From Notamacropus eugenii (Eukaryota > Chordata > Mammalia > Diprotodontia > Macropodidae), in NCBI RefSeq assembly GCF_028372415.1, contig NC_092879.1:63838151-63902150 (forward strand): a stretch of 64,000 nucleotides of DNA. The letters are read 5' to 3'. The position numbers were made by a program, and so were the translations under genes. Of the stretch, positions 45,046 through 56,485 are shown in pieces (position 1 is the stretch's first letter; each line of letters opens with the position of its first letter). The notes beneath the pieces are model-generated. The model was not told the origin of the DNA. It worked only from the letters and a program-made list of their open reading frames with translations, and ran no database searches.

Positions 45046-45240
45046 CAGGAACCTCTGGCTTCAAGGCCACACGTGGCTTTCTAGGTCCTCAAGTGTGGCC
45101 CTTTGACTAAATCCAAACTTCACAGAATAAGTCCACTTAATAAAAGGATTTGTTCTGTAAAATTTGTACTCAGTCAAAGGGCTGTATCCCAGGACCTAGA
45201 AGGCTACATGTTGCCTTGAAACTGTAGGCTCCCCACCCTG
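45046..45240. mobile_element. Fold-back hAT-like MITE, copy 2
   Basis: A 195-bp imperfect palindrome homologous to 16,405-16,598. The left end is CAGGAACCTCTGGCTTCAAG and the right end GTAGGCTCCCCACCCTG, which inverted is CAGGGTGGGGAGCCTAC. Both arms carry the AAAGGGC(T/C) block, and the loop lies near ACTTAATAAAAGGATTTG. The termini are better preserved than in copy 1. No 8-bp target duplication could be seen. Confidence 0.78.
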
Positions 45241-45524
45241 GTCCAGTGTCTGAGTGACTACAGATTGCTAATGCATAAGGGTTTGAGTTGAACCTGTGGG
45301 TCAGTTGCCAGTTCAAGACTTCAAAAGCTGAGGGAATCTTCTAGGAGTTAGGGCATTGGGATATGGTGAGGGCAAAGGGGTGAGAGCTTGCCTTGTCTTT
45401 GCCACCTTTCACAACACTGCAATTATTAAACAGGGAAGGCATCTGTAATTTCCTTGTCATAAGAAGCTCTTGGTGAGGAATTCTCGCTATAAATTCAGTT
45501 CAGTACCTTGTAGACTTAGAGTGT

Positions 45525-45655
45525 CCTAGAGCATTGAGGGGTTAGCTTACTTGCTCAAGGTGACACAGTGTGTCAGAGGCAAGCCTAAGACCCAGCAAGG
45601 TCTTCCTGACTCCAGATCTGGTTCTATATCTACTATACCTCGCTATCTCTCTGTA
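45525..45655 (-). mobile_element. tRNA-derived SINE fragment
   Basis: GCTCAAGGTGACACAGTGTG, AGCAAGGTCTTCCTGACTCC, AGATCTGGTTCTATATCTAC: the antisense 5' half. Confidence 0.8.
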
Positions 45656-46784
45656 ATTATCAACTGACAATAAATGGAATGAGGGGGGAGCCTCATAATA
45701 TGCCCCCACCTGAACTTGGCTCCAATCAGAATAGTGGGCCTCAGTGAGTCATGTTGGTGGGGTTGATGAGTTGGCATTCTGTTGTCAACAACAGTACAAG
45801 AAACCCATGATTCATCAGTGACTTGTTCTTTTGACACATGGGCACATTAATCCTCAGATCTGTCATACAGAGAGTGCCTAGAATACAGAAGCTATAGTGT
45901 TTTCAACCTGCAGTGGAGAGGATCTGGGAAATAGGCATCCTAGGGAAAATGACTTCCTTGTGGGCTCAGCATGTGGCCTAAGCAGGACATAAACAGAAGA
46001 CAGCACTTAAATAAATATCCTTCTTCTCTTCTCCTTACTGCCAGTAAGAGGGACAGAGCTCTCCTACTATCCTCTGAGTGAGTACCTCTCCCTCTTCCTG
46101 GGAGCCAAAAGCACAAAAGGTAGTTTCATCTTCTCAATTGCAACAGCAATCATCATAGCTCCTGGCCTTTTGTGTGGGTAATGATAAGTATAAATTAGTC
46201 CTGCTTTCCTACCAGGTAGGAAGAGGAGAAATCAGCAGTTGCTCTGTCTTTCTCTCTGTCCATCCTGCATTAGGGCCCTGGTTATATGTGCTCTTTGTTG
46301 TGACCTTCCATAGTAGTGCTCTGGCAATGTCTTCTATGTATGGGTCCTCCATATACATTCCTCCTTCTACTGCTGTCTATATGGACAGGGGAAGATTGCT
46401 CTAAGTTTATTAGTTGAAATATTCTCTTGCTACTTTTATTAATAATGCGAATTCACTAAACAGCTCTGCTTTAGAAAACACTTTGTCCTAGTCAAGATAA
46501 ACATATTAGTGGGGGACCAACAGTCTAGGATTGTGAGTTAATATTTTCAATAGTACCTTGTACCTATGATTCACATGCAAGACTGTGGAACTTCAGTCAT
46601 TAGAGTTTTTGTGGTTATATATATATGTATACATGCACTTATGTATGTATATATATATAAAATCATATATATATATGTGGATATACAGTCATATATTGTC
46701 TCAACCTTACAGATCCTGTCATTCAATGTGTTCATTTCCCCAGCTTCGGTCACCTCCACACTTGATAAAAATTTTCCTTTCATG
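45656..46784. other. Unassigned stretch with a TA-rich patch
   Basis: Low-complexity TA/TG-rich text at 46,617-46,685 produces overlapping frames on both strands that are not genes. The rest is unassigned. Confidence 0.5.
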
Positions 46785-47140
46785 CTTTTGTCCAAGTCAA
46801 TAAGTCAATGACCAGATTGGTAAATTTCCCTTGGTCAGAGACAGATCAATGGGTCACTGGCAGGCCAGATGATATTAACCTATGACTGAGGCTTCTTTAG
46901 ATCCAGTCATTCCACCTCTTCTTAATTGAGTAAACTGATTGCCCAGCCCACATTTCTCCATCTTGTCTTCAAGGACAGCATGAGAGAGTCTGAAATGCTC
47001 TGCTGAAATCTAGTTATCTCTGAGTCTCGTAACCCTGCCACAAATGAAAATGAGGTTTGTCTGACACAATCTGTTCTTCATGAAGCCTTACAGACTCTAA
47101 ATGATCACAGCTTCCCTTTGTAAATGCTCATAAACAAGCG
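46785..47140 (-). mobile_element. CR1/L3-clade LINE, reverse-transcriptase region
   Basis: Minus-strand translation gives VYEHLQREAVII (near 47,130), then FMKNRLCQTNLIFICGRVTR (about 47,080-47,025) and SHAVLEDKMEKCGLG (near 46,985-46,940). This is the CR1 RT block that precedes the SKAFD motif: HGF.KNRSCQTNLISF, then a SHAIL-like block. Stops interrupt it. Confidence 0.78.
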
Positions 47141-48259
47141 CTGAAAAGAAATGCCTGAAATTAGGACAAATCAACAATATTAGCGACCCGTGGGTCTCAA
47201 GGTCATCTTTTTCTTGAACCACTGATTCATTCATTATCAAATGGAAATTTTTTGTTGAGACCATCTTAATGACCAAACACAGGGCCTCCTCATACATTGA
47301 ATGCTGTCTCCTAGACAGTCTTCTTAACAACCAAAAGAAAAAAAAAAAACTTGAAGCAGATATTTAGCAAGTGAAGGGACTACACAGGGGCTAGAGGGTA
47401 AATGACCCACCCAGACCCAAACTGGAGAGAAGTACTAACTTCCATTCTCCTCCTCGGTTCTGAGACCAGCTGAAGCATGTTTACCTCCTTCTTCCTGCTC
47501 CTATTCTGTCTTCAGCACAGGCTCCAACTACTTCTTTTCAAGGTTTTCATTTCTCCCTGAGTTTATTTACTGTGTTCTTGGTCATGCTGTGCTTGCCAAG
47601 TTCCTAGTGATAACTCTAAGCAAGATTTTTTGAATTGCGAATAATAGATCAATATTCTTCTTAGCATGCACAGTATCGAAAGGATTCTCACAATAGGAAG
47701 ATGCAATCTCAGAGAAGACAGAAGCCCCCAAGTGGATCTATATTTTCAGATGTAAAGCTTTTTACTATTAAATTGCAAAGCCCAGTTGCATGTTCTTTAT
47801 AAGTAACATAAATCATTCTCTAATACAGAAAACCAACTAAGCACTTCTATCACTTTTATTAATTTGCATAATGTTCAAATCCAGTGCAACTTTAAATTTT
47901 TAAGTTTAGAGAAAAAGAAGGAATTACTTTACTCAGAATCTTTGATTCATACGTATTTATCTCTATCACCTAGTTGTTGACTGTACTCCCCCCAAACTAG
48001 TATTAAATAATTCCCAATTAGCAATGGTGAGAGAACCAAAAAGAACAGCTTGAAACATCAAGTATTTTTTTTTTGTAAAGAACATTAAAATCTTAGTCGT
48101 TTAGATTGGGCCCAGGTTATCAACTCTATAAATTATTGCTTAAGTGGTATTAATACCATGTGTGTGACTATAAAACTTCCATATTTCCAAATCACTAATT
48201 TTTATGTAGCAAAACAGGTATATATAGACCTTGACTTAAAAAAAAAATTCTGGATTTAT
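47141..48259. other. Unassigned stretch
   Basis: AT-rich toward the right. No recognised repeat or gene. Minus-strand frame 47,097-47,330 is partly CR1. Confidence 0.5.
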
Positions 48260-48450
48260 ATTATAGATTAGAGCTGGAAGGGACTTTACAGACTATATAG
48301 TCCAACACCGCCACTCCAGAGATGAGTAAACTGAGACCCAGAAAAGAGAAGAGACTTGTTCAGTGTTAATTGCAGCAGGGCTGAGATAAGAACCCAGGTG
48401 TTCTGGCTTCAAATCCAGGGGTTTTTGTTCATTTCACTATGCCACCTCAC
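48260..48450 (-). mobile_element. MIR/THER-type SINE, near full length
   Basis: TTAGAGCTGGAAGGGACTTT (48,269-48,288), CCAGAGATGAGTAAACTGAG, GAACCCAGGTGTTCTGGCTT, CACTATGCCACCTCACC. Confidence 0.88.
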
Positions 48451-48461
48451 CTTACTATTGG

Positions 48462-48570
48462 CCTTCTCTCCCTCCTTTGTTTTCTTTCTTCTTTCCTTCC
48501 CTCTCCCCTTCCTTCCTTTTATCTTTCCTTCCCTCTATTCTTCTTTCTTTCCCTCCTCTCTTTTCCACCA
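48462..48570. repeat. Polypyrimidine (TTCC)n-like tract
   Basis: About 110 bases of nearly pure C/T on the plus strand. The frames at 48,356-48,645 that cross it are low-complexity artefacts. Confidence 0.88.
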
Positions 48571-48774
48571 GAAAACATCAGCTGCCATTCTTATTATAGG
48601 AATAGTATTTCTGATATTACAAATTTGAATTTTTTCTGCAAGTGAAACTTATTTTTCTTAGGGATATCTCATCCTACAACACTCAGTCATTCACAGCAAT
48701 TTTTATCAAGTCTCTACTAGAGCATGTTATGTAGAGATGCTTATAGGAAGCATGTTCTGTTTAAGCATATAGGA

Positions 48775-48965
48775 CAGGGATTCCTAACTTTTTGTGACCT
48801 AGACCCCTTTGGCAGCTTGGAGAAGCTTACAGAATCTTCCTAGAATTATGTGTGTTTTTTAATTCATAAAGCAAATGTAATTTAGAGGACTGTGAAAAAA
48901 AAGAAGTATTTTTTTTCTGAAACCAAGTTTACAACCTCCTTGAATCTCTCTATAGTCCCAACATT
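48775..48965 (+). mobile_element. Unnamed AT-rich mammalian repeat, copy 4
   Basis: GGGATTCCTAACTTTTTGTG, GACCCCTTTGGCAGCTTGG, then a diverged middle and an A-rich stretch near 48,895. Confidence 0.58.
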
Positions 48966-49161
48966 AAGAAGCTCCAATGTAGAACAATCTGACTATTTTA
49001 AGACAGGATCAATGAACAGTTCAGATAGGACTGGATCCATAGTCTCAGTGGACATGTAGAGGGGTTTCAGTGGTAAGTATATAAAAGGCAATGGGTAACT
49101 CACATATGCTAAATATCTGGGCACTGCATGCTTTCAATTTAGCTTAGTCTTAAGCATACCT

Positions 49162-49325
49162 AAGGATCAAAGAATCATAGATTCAGAGACGGAAAGGGCC
49201 TCACAGTGAGTCTAACTGAACCCACTTTACAGATGAGCAAACTGAGGATAGAGAAAATTATTAACTATCTGAGGTAGAATCCAGTTTTTCCATGTTCCAA
49301 AGCTGATGCTCTATCCACTTTGGTG
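49162..49325 (-). mobile_element. MIR/THER-type SINE
   Basis: AGAATCATAGATTCAGAGAC, TTTACAGATGAGCAAACTGA, then GATGCTCTATCCACTTTGG. The middle is eroded. Confidence 0.85.
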
Positions 49326-49749
49326 AATTTCCTCTCAAATACTCTTTCAGGCAGACATGAATGTCAAAGAGGTTAAAAAGGTAAACTGATTGGACAGAAA
49401 TCAAATTTGATGCTAATGTCACTGTCAGGATAACCGGATCTATTGGAACCTGCGATAAAAGTGATAGGCAAAGATCAGGAAATGCTTGCTAGCTGGTATT
49501 TAATGTTATGTGGCTTGCTAAGACCAACAAGGAAACTGAACTTGGCTTGAAGTTGTACAGCCCCATTCCCTTGGTGAGCCATACATAGAGAGGTGGGAAT
49601 AGGTCATAGCAAACTCTCACACCATTTGGGGTTTTTGAATATGATCCCATATCCAGTATAGGAATGACTTCCACAGCATCTCCCTTGATTACAGGTCTGT
49701 TATCCAGATTATTTCTACCTAATTCTAGTGAGGTACAGGAATAAGGTCA
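49326..49749. other. Unassigned stretch with an unexplained minus-strand frame
   Basis: The minus-strand frame 49,489-49,674 (61 codons) reads smoothly (for example VCYDLFPPLYVWLTKG) and does not look low-complexity, but I cannot match it to a family. Confidence 0.4.
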
Positions 49750-49985
49750 TCCCACTAGTGGGCAGCTTGAGGGGGAAAAAGCCTTCTTCCTATTTAGCTA
49801 AAATAGACCTCCACCCCCATAACTTCTCAGCCATTGGTCTGACTATTGCCCTTAGAATCAGTCTACTTTCTTTCTCTTTCTGTTTAAAGCCCCTTCACAT
49901 ATTTGGAGGCCATTAACACATCCTCCCTTACCATCCAGTCTCCTTTCTCTAAGATAAATACTGCTGTTCCTAATGGCTCTTGGAA
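49750..49985 (-). mobile_element. CR1/L3-clade LINE fragment
   Basis: CCCCTTCACATATTTGGAGG, CATTAACACATCCTCCCTTA, AGTCTCCTTTCTCTAAGATA resembles the antisense CR1 stretch that encodes KYLKG. Diverged. Confidence 0.55.
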
Positions 49986-50059
49986 ACTCATTTGTACAAT
50001 GCAAATACTTAATTCATCTCTATAGCATGGGAGCAAGATTGGGCTTGGTGCTATTGTTA

Positions 50060-50150
50060 ACCTGGAGTAAACTGAGTCAGAGACCATTCGAACATACTCA
50101 AAGTCTGTGCAGCAAGTCAGTGGTTGAGCTTAGCACAGATATGAGGAATG
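50060..50150 (-). mobile_element. MIR fragment
   Basis: GGAGTAAACTGAGTCAGAGA, then CAGCAAGTCAGTGGTTGAGC. Only the core survives. Confidence 0.65.
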
Positions 50151-51187
50151 CTTTTTTCCTTGCTCTCTTGAAAAAGAAAAACACTTGGCAAGTGTGATGA
50201 GATACAGCATTGAGGCTGAAATCTCAAACTAGCAAGGTGAAAAAGAATGAGTCCCAAGACACATTTTGCCAGATAGAAAGAAATAGAGATATTCAATGGT
50301 GAACTCGACCTTTGGTGGTAAACTGGAAGCATCCTATGAACATGAGCTGTATTTGTCTCTCTAGCCATAATTTCAAGCACCACTCAGTCTAGAAATGTGT
50401 CAGCCATCAGATGTAGCAGCTAGCAAGTCCCAAAGGAATTAGGCCATGGCTGAGCATGTATTAAGGGGCTCAACCATTCCTTGTTCTAACACATACACAG
50501 CTGTGATTGAAAATGTTAATTGGAGTGATGTGTGTCCAACAGGAAAGGGGATGGAATGGGGTGGGGGTTGGGGGTGACTGTGGATAGATTCCCTAAGAAT
50601 GTAGCATGAATAGTAATAGCCTAGCTGGTTACTAAATCATAGCCAGCATCAAGCAGATAAGTCCATAATGCTGTCAAAATATTGTTTGTCATTAAGTTGG
50701 GCTACCAACATGCTCAAAAAGGATTAGGTTCACTTAGCCAGTGGAAGCATTTGTTTAAACCTCTGAACAGTTAACGGCCATTTATCATCACAGTGAGTCA
50801 AAGCCCAGCAATGGCTGATTCCAGGAAAGGCTTAACATTCTGCAGAGTCAAGCTCAGTGTAATAAGCTGAAGGTTTATAGGGGGAGGGGGGGAAGGGGGA
50901 AAGGGGGTGACTTTCATAGCAGGGGGAGGTTAATCACAAAGATGAGAGAGGTTCTTGGCATTTTAAAGAAAGTTCAACTTCCTGCCTGCATAGATGTGGG
51001 AAGCGGTTAGTTACACTGGAATGATGGATGCAAGGGGCCCAGACTGGCCCTTGGTGCTACACAGAAACAGATGTGGGCATAGAGCCAATTCCTGGGAATT
51101 CACTTGAGGTTTGAGGCTTTTGTTTTTAAATTGATCAAAATGGATTGTGTTCTGTTCGAGCAAACAAGATGCTAAGAGGATGATCAC
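50151..51187. other. Unassigned stretch with a G-rich patch
   Basis: A G-rich run at 50,880-50,909 could form a G-quadruplex on the plus strand. No repeat family or gene is recognised in the rest. Confidence 0.5.
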
Positions 51188-51240
51188 TGTTCAACAAACA
51201 TGGATTAAGAACCTACTATGCACACTGCAACACTAGACAA
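51188..51240 (-). mobile_element. L2 terminus
   Basis: TTCAACAAACATGGATTAAG followed by AACCTACTATGCACACTGC. Only the terminal 50 bases are preserved. Confidence 0.65.
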
Positions 51241-51289
51241 AGCCCATATTGCTTAAGGCTTTTTTTTTTTTTACATTTTTTAAAAGTGT

Positions 51290-51470
51290 TGTCAGCCAAC
51301 CTCTCCAGCAACTCTATCAAAGAGGTAGGGCAGGGATTAGTGTCCATTTGGGGAGAGGATAGAGCTTTATCTCTAAGAGGTTAAGTGATTTGCCCAAGGT
51401 TCCTCAGCAATGAAGGAACAGAATAGAATTCAAGTCTTGGTCTTCTGATACTAAGTCCAGGGAAATAGGA
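51290..51470 (-). mobile_element. MIR SINE
   Basis: CAACTCTATCAAAGAGGTAG, AAGTGATTTGCCCAAGGTTC, AATTCAAGTCTTGGTCTTC. Confidence 0.85.
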
Positions 51471-51494
51471 CAGGAGAGGGAAGCAGAAAGGAAG

Positions 51495-51755
51495 GGAATA
51501 GGTATTTTCATTGCACCTACTATATGCCAAGGACAGTGCTAAGTGTTTTTGACGAAAAAAAATTATCTCACATACTCCTCAATAATTCTGACAGGTAGAT
51601 GTTATTATAATTTCCATTTTATAGATGAGAAAACTGAGACAGACAGAGAGTAAAGGACTTGTCCATGGTTACACACTTAGTAAGTGTCTGAGGCTGAAAT
51701 TGAGCTCAACTCTTCCTGACTCTAGGACCAGAGACCACCTAGCTGCAGCTAGCAT
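51495..51755 (-). mobile_element. MIR-type SINE, full length
   Basis: From GGAATAGGTATTTTCATTGC through CTACTATATGCCAAGGACAG, ATTTTATAGATGAGAAAACT, GACTTGTCCATGGTTACACA, TCTTCCTGACTCTAGGACC to CCACCTAGCTGCAG. Every block is present, so this is one of the best SINE copies here. Confidence 0.92.
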
Positions 51756-52029
51756 CACATCCCCCAGGAGCAAGGCTAAGGGCCTAGGCAAAGATATTCA
51801 GGCACATATCAGACCAGTGTCAGAAGAGAGTGACTGGTATAGGATAGCTATATATATAGTTATAGAACTTGATCAGTATTAGTCCACCCATCCAGAGTTG
51901 GTCCAGGCTCTGTAGACGCTCTACTGGAACAGACTAATCTGAAGACTTGCCTCAAACCACAATCCAGGTCTCAGGGTATCCCTGGACTAGGCCTCCTCTT
52001 TAGTACTCTTTCCAAAGTTATTGCATAAA

Positions 52030-52385
52030 CATTATTCTCCTTTAAGCACTTTGTTGTCCAGTTAAACTGTCCACTTTACTTTTCATCTCTGTGCTTTTGC
52101 AACTGATCCTCTGCTATCCCTGACATACATTCCCTTCTCCTTTCCCTCTTTAACCCTCTAGATTCCCTCAATGCTCAGCTCAAGCCTCACTTTTAGGCTT
52201 TATATGATCACCCTAGCTTTTAGGGACCTTCCCCCAGACATCACTTTATACATACCTACTTACATGTATACATATCTTGTCCCATTGAAAGTAAGCTCCT
52301 TGAGGGCAGGGGCTGTTTCACTTATGTCTTTTATCCCCAGGGACTAGCACAGTGCCTAGTACTTTACTTGATAAATGCCTGACAC
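52030..52385 (+). mobile_element. L2 3' region and terminus
   Basis: CACTTTACTTTTCATCTCTG, CAATGCTCAGCTCAAGCCTC, GTAAGCTCCTTGAGGGCAGG (52,292-52,311), GGGACTAGCACAGTGCCTAG, then TTGATAAATGCCTGA. A clean L2 3' end. Confidence 0.9.
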
Positions 52386-52644
52386 TGCCAAACAGTCAGC
52401 CCTAGCTAATGCTCCCTGTCTTTGGGCTGTATCACCCTAACTTGACTTCCTCTCCCATAACCATTCTGCTTTTTGGATATGTGACAGGAAAGGCAACCTT
52501 GACTAGGTCTAAGTTAGAAATCAATTATATTTCTTGTTATTTACATTGTCATGAATATGCTGTAGATAAAATCACATCCCTGAATCACAACTTTATATAC
52601 TAACATCTGGAGAGACTATAGTCTCTAAGGCAAAGGTAAGTGTT

Positions 52645-52880
52645 AAAATAACAAGAGTGAACATTTACCTAATTCCTTGATGCTTTGCCAAGTGTTTGTA
52701 GACATCTTCAAGCTCCACCATCATCCCACAAAACTGATACTGCAGAAATTATTATCTCCATTTTACGAATAAACAAAATGGAGTTTGGCTGATTTGCCCT
52801 TGGTCACGCAGCTAGAACTGGAAGGAAAATTCAAATCTAAGTCTTTTGTGACTCTAGGCTTAATCCTTATTCCATTACGA
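52645..52880 (-). mobile_element. MIR SINE, near full length
   Basis: GTGAACATTTACCTAATTCC, TCCATTTTACGAATAAACAA, TTGCCCTTGGTCACGCAGCT, TTCAAATCTAAGTCTTTTG, CTTATTCCATTACG. Confidence 0.88.
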
Positions 52881-53069
52881 CACAACAAAGTGTAAAGGTT
52901 TCCCTACCTTTCAAGGGAAGGCTCCATAACTTTCTATGGGCCTAACCCAAATCCGATATTTCTAAGAAAACAAATGTATTACATACATATAGGCTGCATT
53001 AAAGATGGACATGTGGCAAACCATCAGCAACAACAATAAAAAAGAAACTTTAAGCTTTCCATTCTATGG

Positions 53070-53455
53070 AATGGGAGATAGAAGCTCATGAGACTACCAA
53101 TGGGGATATTCGGTAGAGAGAAGAGCAGGTGACCCAGGAGAGAGACTCACAATTAAACAGTACGTGAAGGGGAAGGCAGACCAGTAAGAGGAGAGGGAAG
53201 GGATAATGGGGACATAGGAGCAGAGGCTGCAGGGAGGTCAAGAGGGTGAAGATTAGGAAAAAGTCACTGGATTTGGTGAAGAGATCATTGGCAATGCTTA
53301 TAAGTTTCAGTGGAATAAAGAAGTCTGAAGCCAGACTGCAGAGAGTTAAGAAGAAAATAAGTCAAGAGGAATTTTAGGATCTGAATGTGGCCAGCTTTCT
53401 CAAGGGATTTTAGCTATGAAGAGGCTGAGTGTTACAGAACAATAGCTAGTATAGA
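53070..53455 (-). mobile_element. L2 LINE, ORF2 reverse-transcriptase region
   Basis: GCAGAGGCTGCAGGGAGGTC, AAGTCACTGGATTTGGTGAA, GAGATCATTGGCAATGCTTA, GAAGTCTGAAGCCAGACTGC, GGCCAGCTTTCTCAAGGGAT. Read on the minus strand this is the L2 RT stretch around the LLDLSAAFDT-type motif. It is the only 5'-ward L2 piece in the window. Confidence 0.8.
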
Positions 53456-55460
53456 TACAAAGATTAGTTGGGTTTTGTCTTAAGGACGTTGAGCGTATCT
53501 GGCTACATTTGTACTTGGAGTTTGTTTTTTACCAATAGACCTTCCGTGCAAAGAGTTTGCCCTGGCCTTGACAGTAGGGGGGGGGGGGCAGACTGGGGGA
53601 GGGGTTTTGAAACTGCTTCTTATAACAATACCTTAGTAACTACTTTGCTAATTTGTTTTGAAAGAGGGTGGGGGAGGCAACTACCAATAACTGGGTGGAG
53701 GTTGGGGGAATGGGGAAGTTTTTCCAAAGCAAGATATCTAGCATCTTGCTTGACTGGACAATTTTTTTTCCTGCATTTTCAAATGAAGTTATCCATCACA
53801 TTCCATTTTTCTTGTCTTTCCTTTACTATACAGCCAAGGAAAATTACAAGCTGCCTTTGCCGTGATCATCTCCTGAAAGTTGGAGCCTTCAGCAGCTAAT
53901 ATACTATTTGATCACCCCAAGTCTCTGCCTACCTTCTGGCTGAAGCTTCAATCTGCACAGTGTAGTCAGCATCCTCATTTTCCTTCCTTAAGGGGAGCAG
54001 CTTTGAGTGAAGTGAGAAGGCTTTTGTAGAGTCTGGATCACGTGGATCACACACCTTGGGTGGCAGACTAACTCATCTTGAGTCGGGGAGGAGTGACAGA
54101 AAAGGCTGTTAAGGTTACGTGTTTTCCAGTCTGAGCCCAGAGAGTTTATCTCATAAACAATAGACCTGTGTCTTCAACGTCCCCGAACCTACACTTCTAA
54201 TGCCCAACTCTTGTGCCTCTCTAGAAGGTCTAGGAAGCATTGACCAAGCAGTCCAGGAGCCTAGCAATGGCTTTGCACTCCAAAGGGGACCCTTTCCTTC
54301 TCCCTGGCCAGGCTGGACTGGGGCTTAATATAGGAGGGGAAGAAAGCTACAAGTGAACATGGAAAAGATTAAACCACCCGGGGCATTGGCCAAGATGGAG
54401 CAGGTGGGAGCTATCTGAAACAAGGCGACATGAAAGAGAGACTCTAAACAAGGAGGACTCACTAAAACACTTAAAGGGACAGGCTGACCACCCAGGCCCC
54501 CACCTGGGGGCCAGTAATAATCCACTGGAGCCCCCTTAAGTCAAACTCAGCCCTAGCCATGACCCAGAGAAAGCCTAGCAACAGCATGGACCAGCAACTA
54601 CTAGTGGGCAGTCTAAAGGTGTTAGGAATAGGCTTGCTCTACCAGCCCTAGAGGAACAATAAGAGCAATCCATTTACCTATGCTGGTGCATAGAGAGCCT
54701 TTGGAAAAAATAGAAAACAGATGGAGAAACAAAGACAACAAGTTTTATTGAGATGAGTAATAAATAGCACATGAAAAATAGCTTCCCCCCAACCCCAAGA
54801 AATAATAAGCACCACCACAAGAAACAAAATCTAAAGTCCAAGACAACTAAAGGGAGTAAGAGAATAAACCTTTCCTCTGATACCACTTAGAGCAGTTGAC
54901 ATTGATCGCTGGGGCTTTGCCGCTGCCCATAATGAACTCAATAAGCTGCCTAGCCCCACGCTGCCATTTCTGCTTGCTGTTTCTGAGAAATGGGGGAAGA
55001 AGTGTTGCCAGTTGGTATTCTGGTGATCAATTCTGCCCACTTGGGTTCAGGGTTTTTTTTTTGGTCTTGTGTTTGATAATTTTTTGCAGCAATCACAAAG
55101 CCCTCTGAGAGCACGGTGGGAGGCCACCTGTGTGCTATATGAAAGGTAACATGTTTAGAGCTCAATTAAACAATGGCATCAGATGTGCTCAAGCCCTTTG
55201 TGGCAAAAGCCTTTTGGATGAGGGCCTAGATATGTTTTTTTCTTCCCTGACCATTTGATTTTCATAGAGATTGCAGCAAGCAGTCATAGAGAAAGTAAAC
55301 CTGGAAAGTAAGCCTCACATTGAAACTATACTTTCATTTTCTCTTCTTAAAAAGCATGGGGCTGATACTCTTAAATCTTAAAGGAACTGCTCCTTCCCAA
55401 CTGGTGCCATTACATGGATGGGGCAGCTCTCAGGGCTCTCTTTCTGCTTGTTGGCCCTTA
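53456..55460. other. 2-kb stretch without a recognised element
   Basis: A run of 12 G lies at 53,577-53,588. The 143-codon frame at 53,468-53,899 crosses this run and has no domain. On the minus strand an AATAAA at 54,744-54,749 with upstream GTGCTATTTATTACTCATC might mark an old transcript end, but I could not identify a parent gene. Confidence 0.45.
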
Positions 55461-55930
55461 AGGGAGAAATGAGGGGTTCAATGAGGCTATCTTCTCATTT
55501 TTATCTTTGACGTTGTATCAATGGCTTTTTTTAACACTACACACAACTCCCAATCTACCCACCAGAACCCATACCTCAGACCCCTCCTTTATAAAACTGA
55601 CCCAACAACTATGTATATGAAATTCAGCACTTGCATCCCCTTGCCTTTGTATTATGACAGAGGTGTGTTTCATTATTAATCCCCTACAACCAGTACTGAT
55701 TATTGATTGAACCTGAGTTTAGCTTTCTCTTAATATTATTTTCATTCAGGTTACTGGACTCATTACGGATACTGTGCCCCTGGTTCTGCTTTTTCTATTC
55801 TGCATCTGTTCATACCAATCTTCTCATGCTATGTATTCATCATATTCTTTGTTTTTACCACACACAGAGTAATATTCTATTATATTCATAGACTATAATA
55901 TATTAGAGTCACTCACTGAAGTATTGAAAT
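55461..55930 (-). mobile_element. L1 LINE, antisense 3' end of ORF2
   Basis: TTCTGCATCTGTTCATACCA, ATTCATCATATTCTTTG, GTAATATTCTATTATATTCA are the antisense L1 text upstream of the CCACAATTTG block. The left boundary is uncertain. Confidence 0.7.
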
Positions 55931-56485
55931 GTAGCCACCATCACATAATAAAATTACAAGGCCATGTTTTTTAAGAAAAAGTCTAATGTTTATCTAGGCA
56001 AAAAAGTGCTCTCAAAGATGGAGGAATAAAAGCAGGGACCAACTAGACCTTTCCCCACAAACCCCTCAAAAAAACCTGTAAAAATGACTCTCAACAAATT
56101 CCAGAGCAGCAAAAGCCACAAAATGATAGACTGAAGCAAATTGCCAGCCCAAGACAATCTGGAAGGGTGAGAGGAAGGGTCTATCACACCAGGCTAGGAG
56201 TAGAGAGTAGAGTATAGTTTGGTGTGGGTCGTGACAGCACGGACAGAGTGGGAGCAAGCTTTAGGGGACTGAATAGCTGGCAGTTGCTGCAGATTCCAGA
56301 CTTCTCAACCTACAAACAAAGACAGCTTCAAAGGTCAGTGGGAAGGGTCTCTTATTTGGCTGAGAGGGGAGTTTAGTCTGGCTCCAACCCTAGGCCCAGG
56401 AAAGCTGCAGCTACTGCTGAAGTGGAGGTTGCTTCTGGAAACCTACAGTTAACAAAGCTCAAAATTCCAGTAATTATCTGGAGAA

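Noticed and set aside
48356-48645. Hydrophobic plus-strand frames that look like membrane segments
   Set aside because: They are translations of a TTCC-type tract joined to a SINE.
53468-53899. 143-codon plus-strand open frame
   Set aside because: Crosses a 12-G run and low-complexity T-rich sequence; no domain, no splice context.
54690-55170. Possible processed pseudogene on the minus strand ending at an AATAAA near 54,744-54,749
   Set aside because: No parent gene, poly(A) tail or target-site duplication could be recognised.
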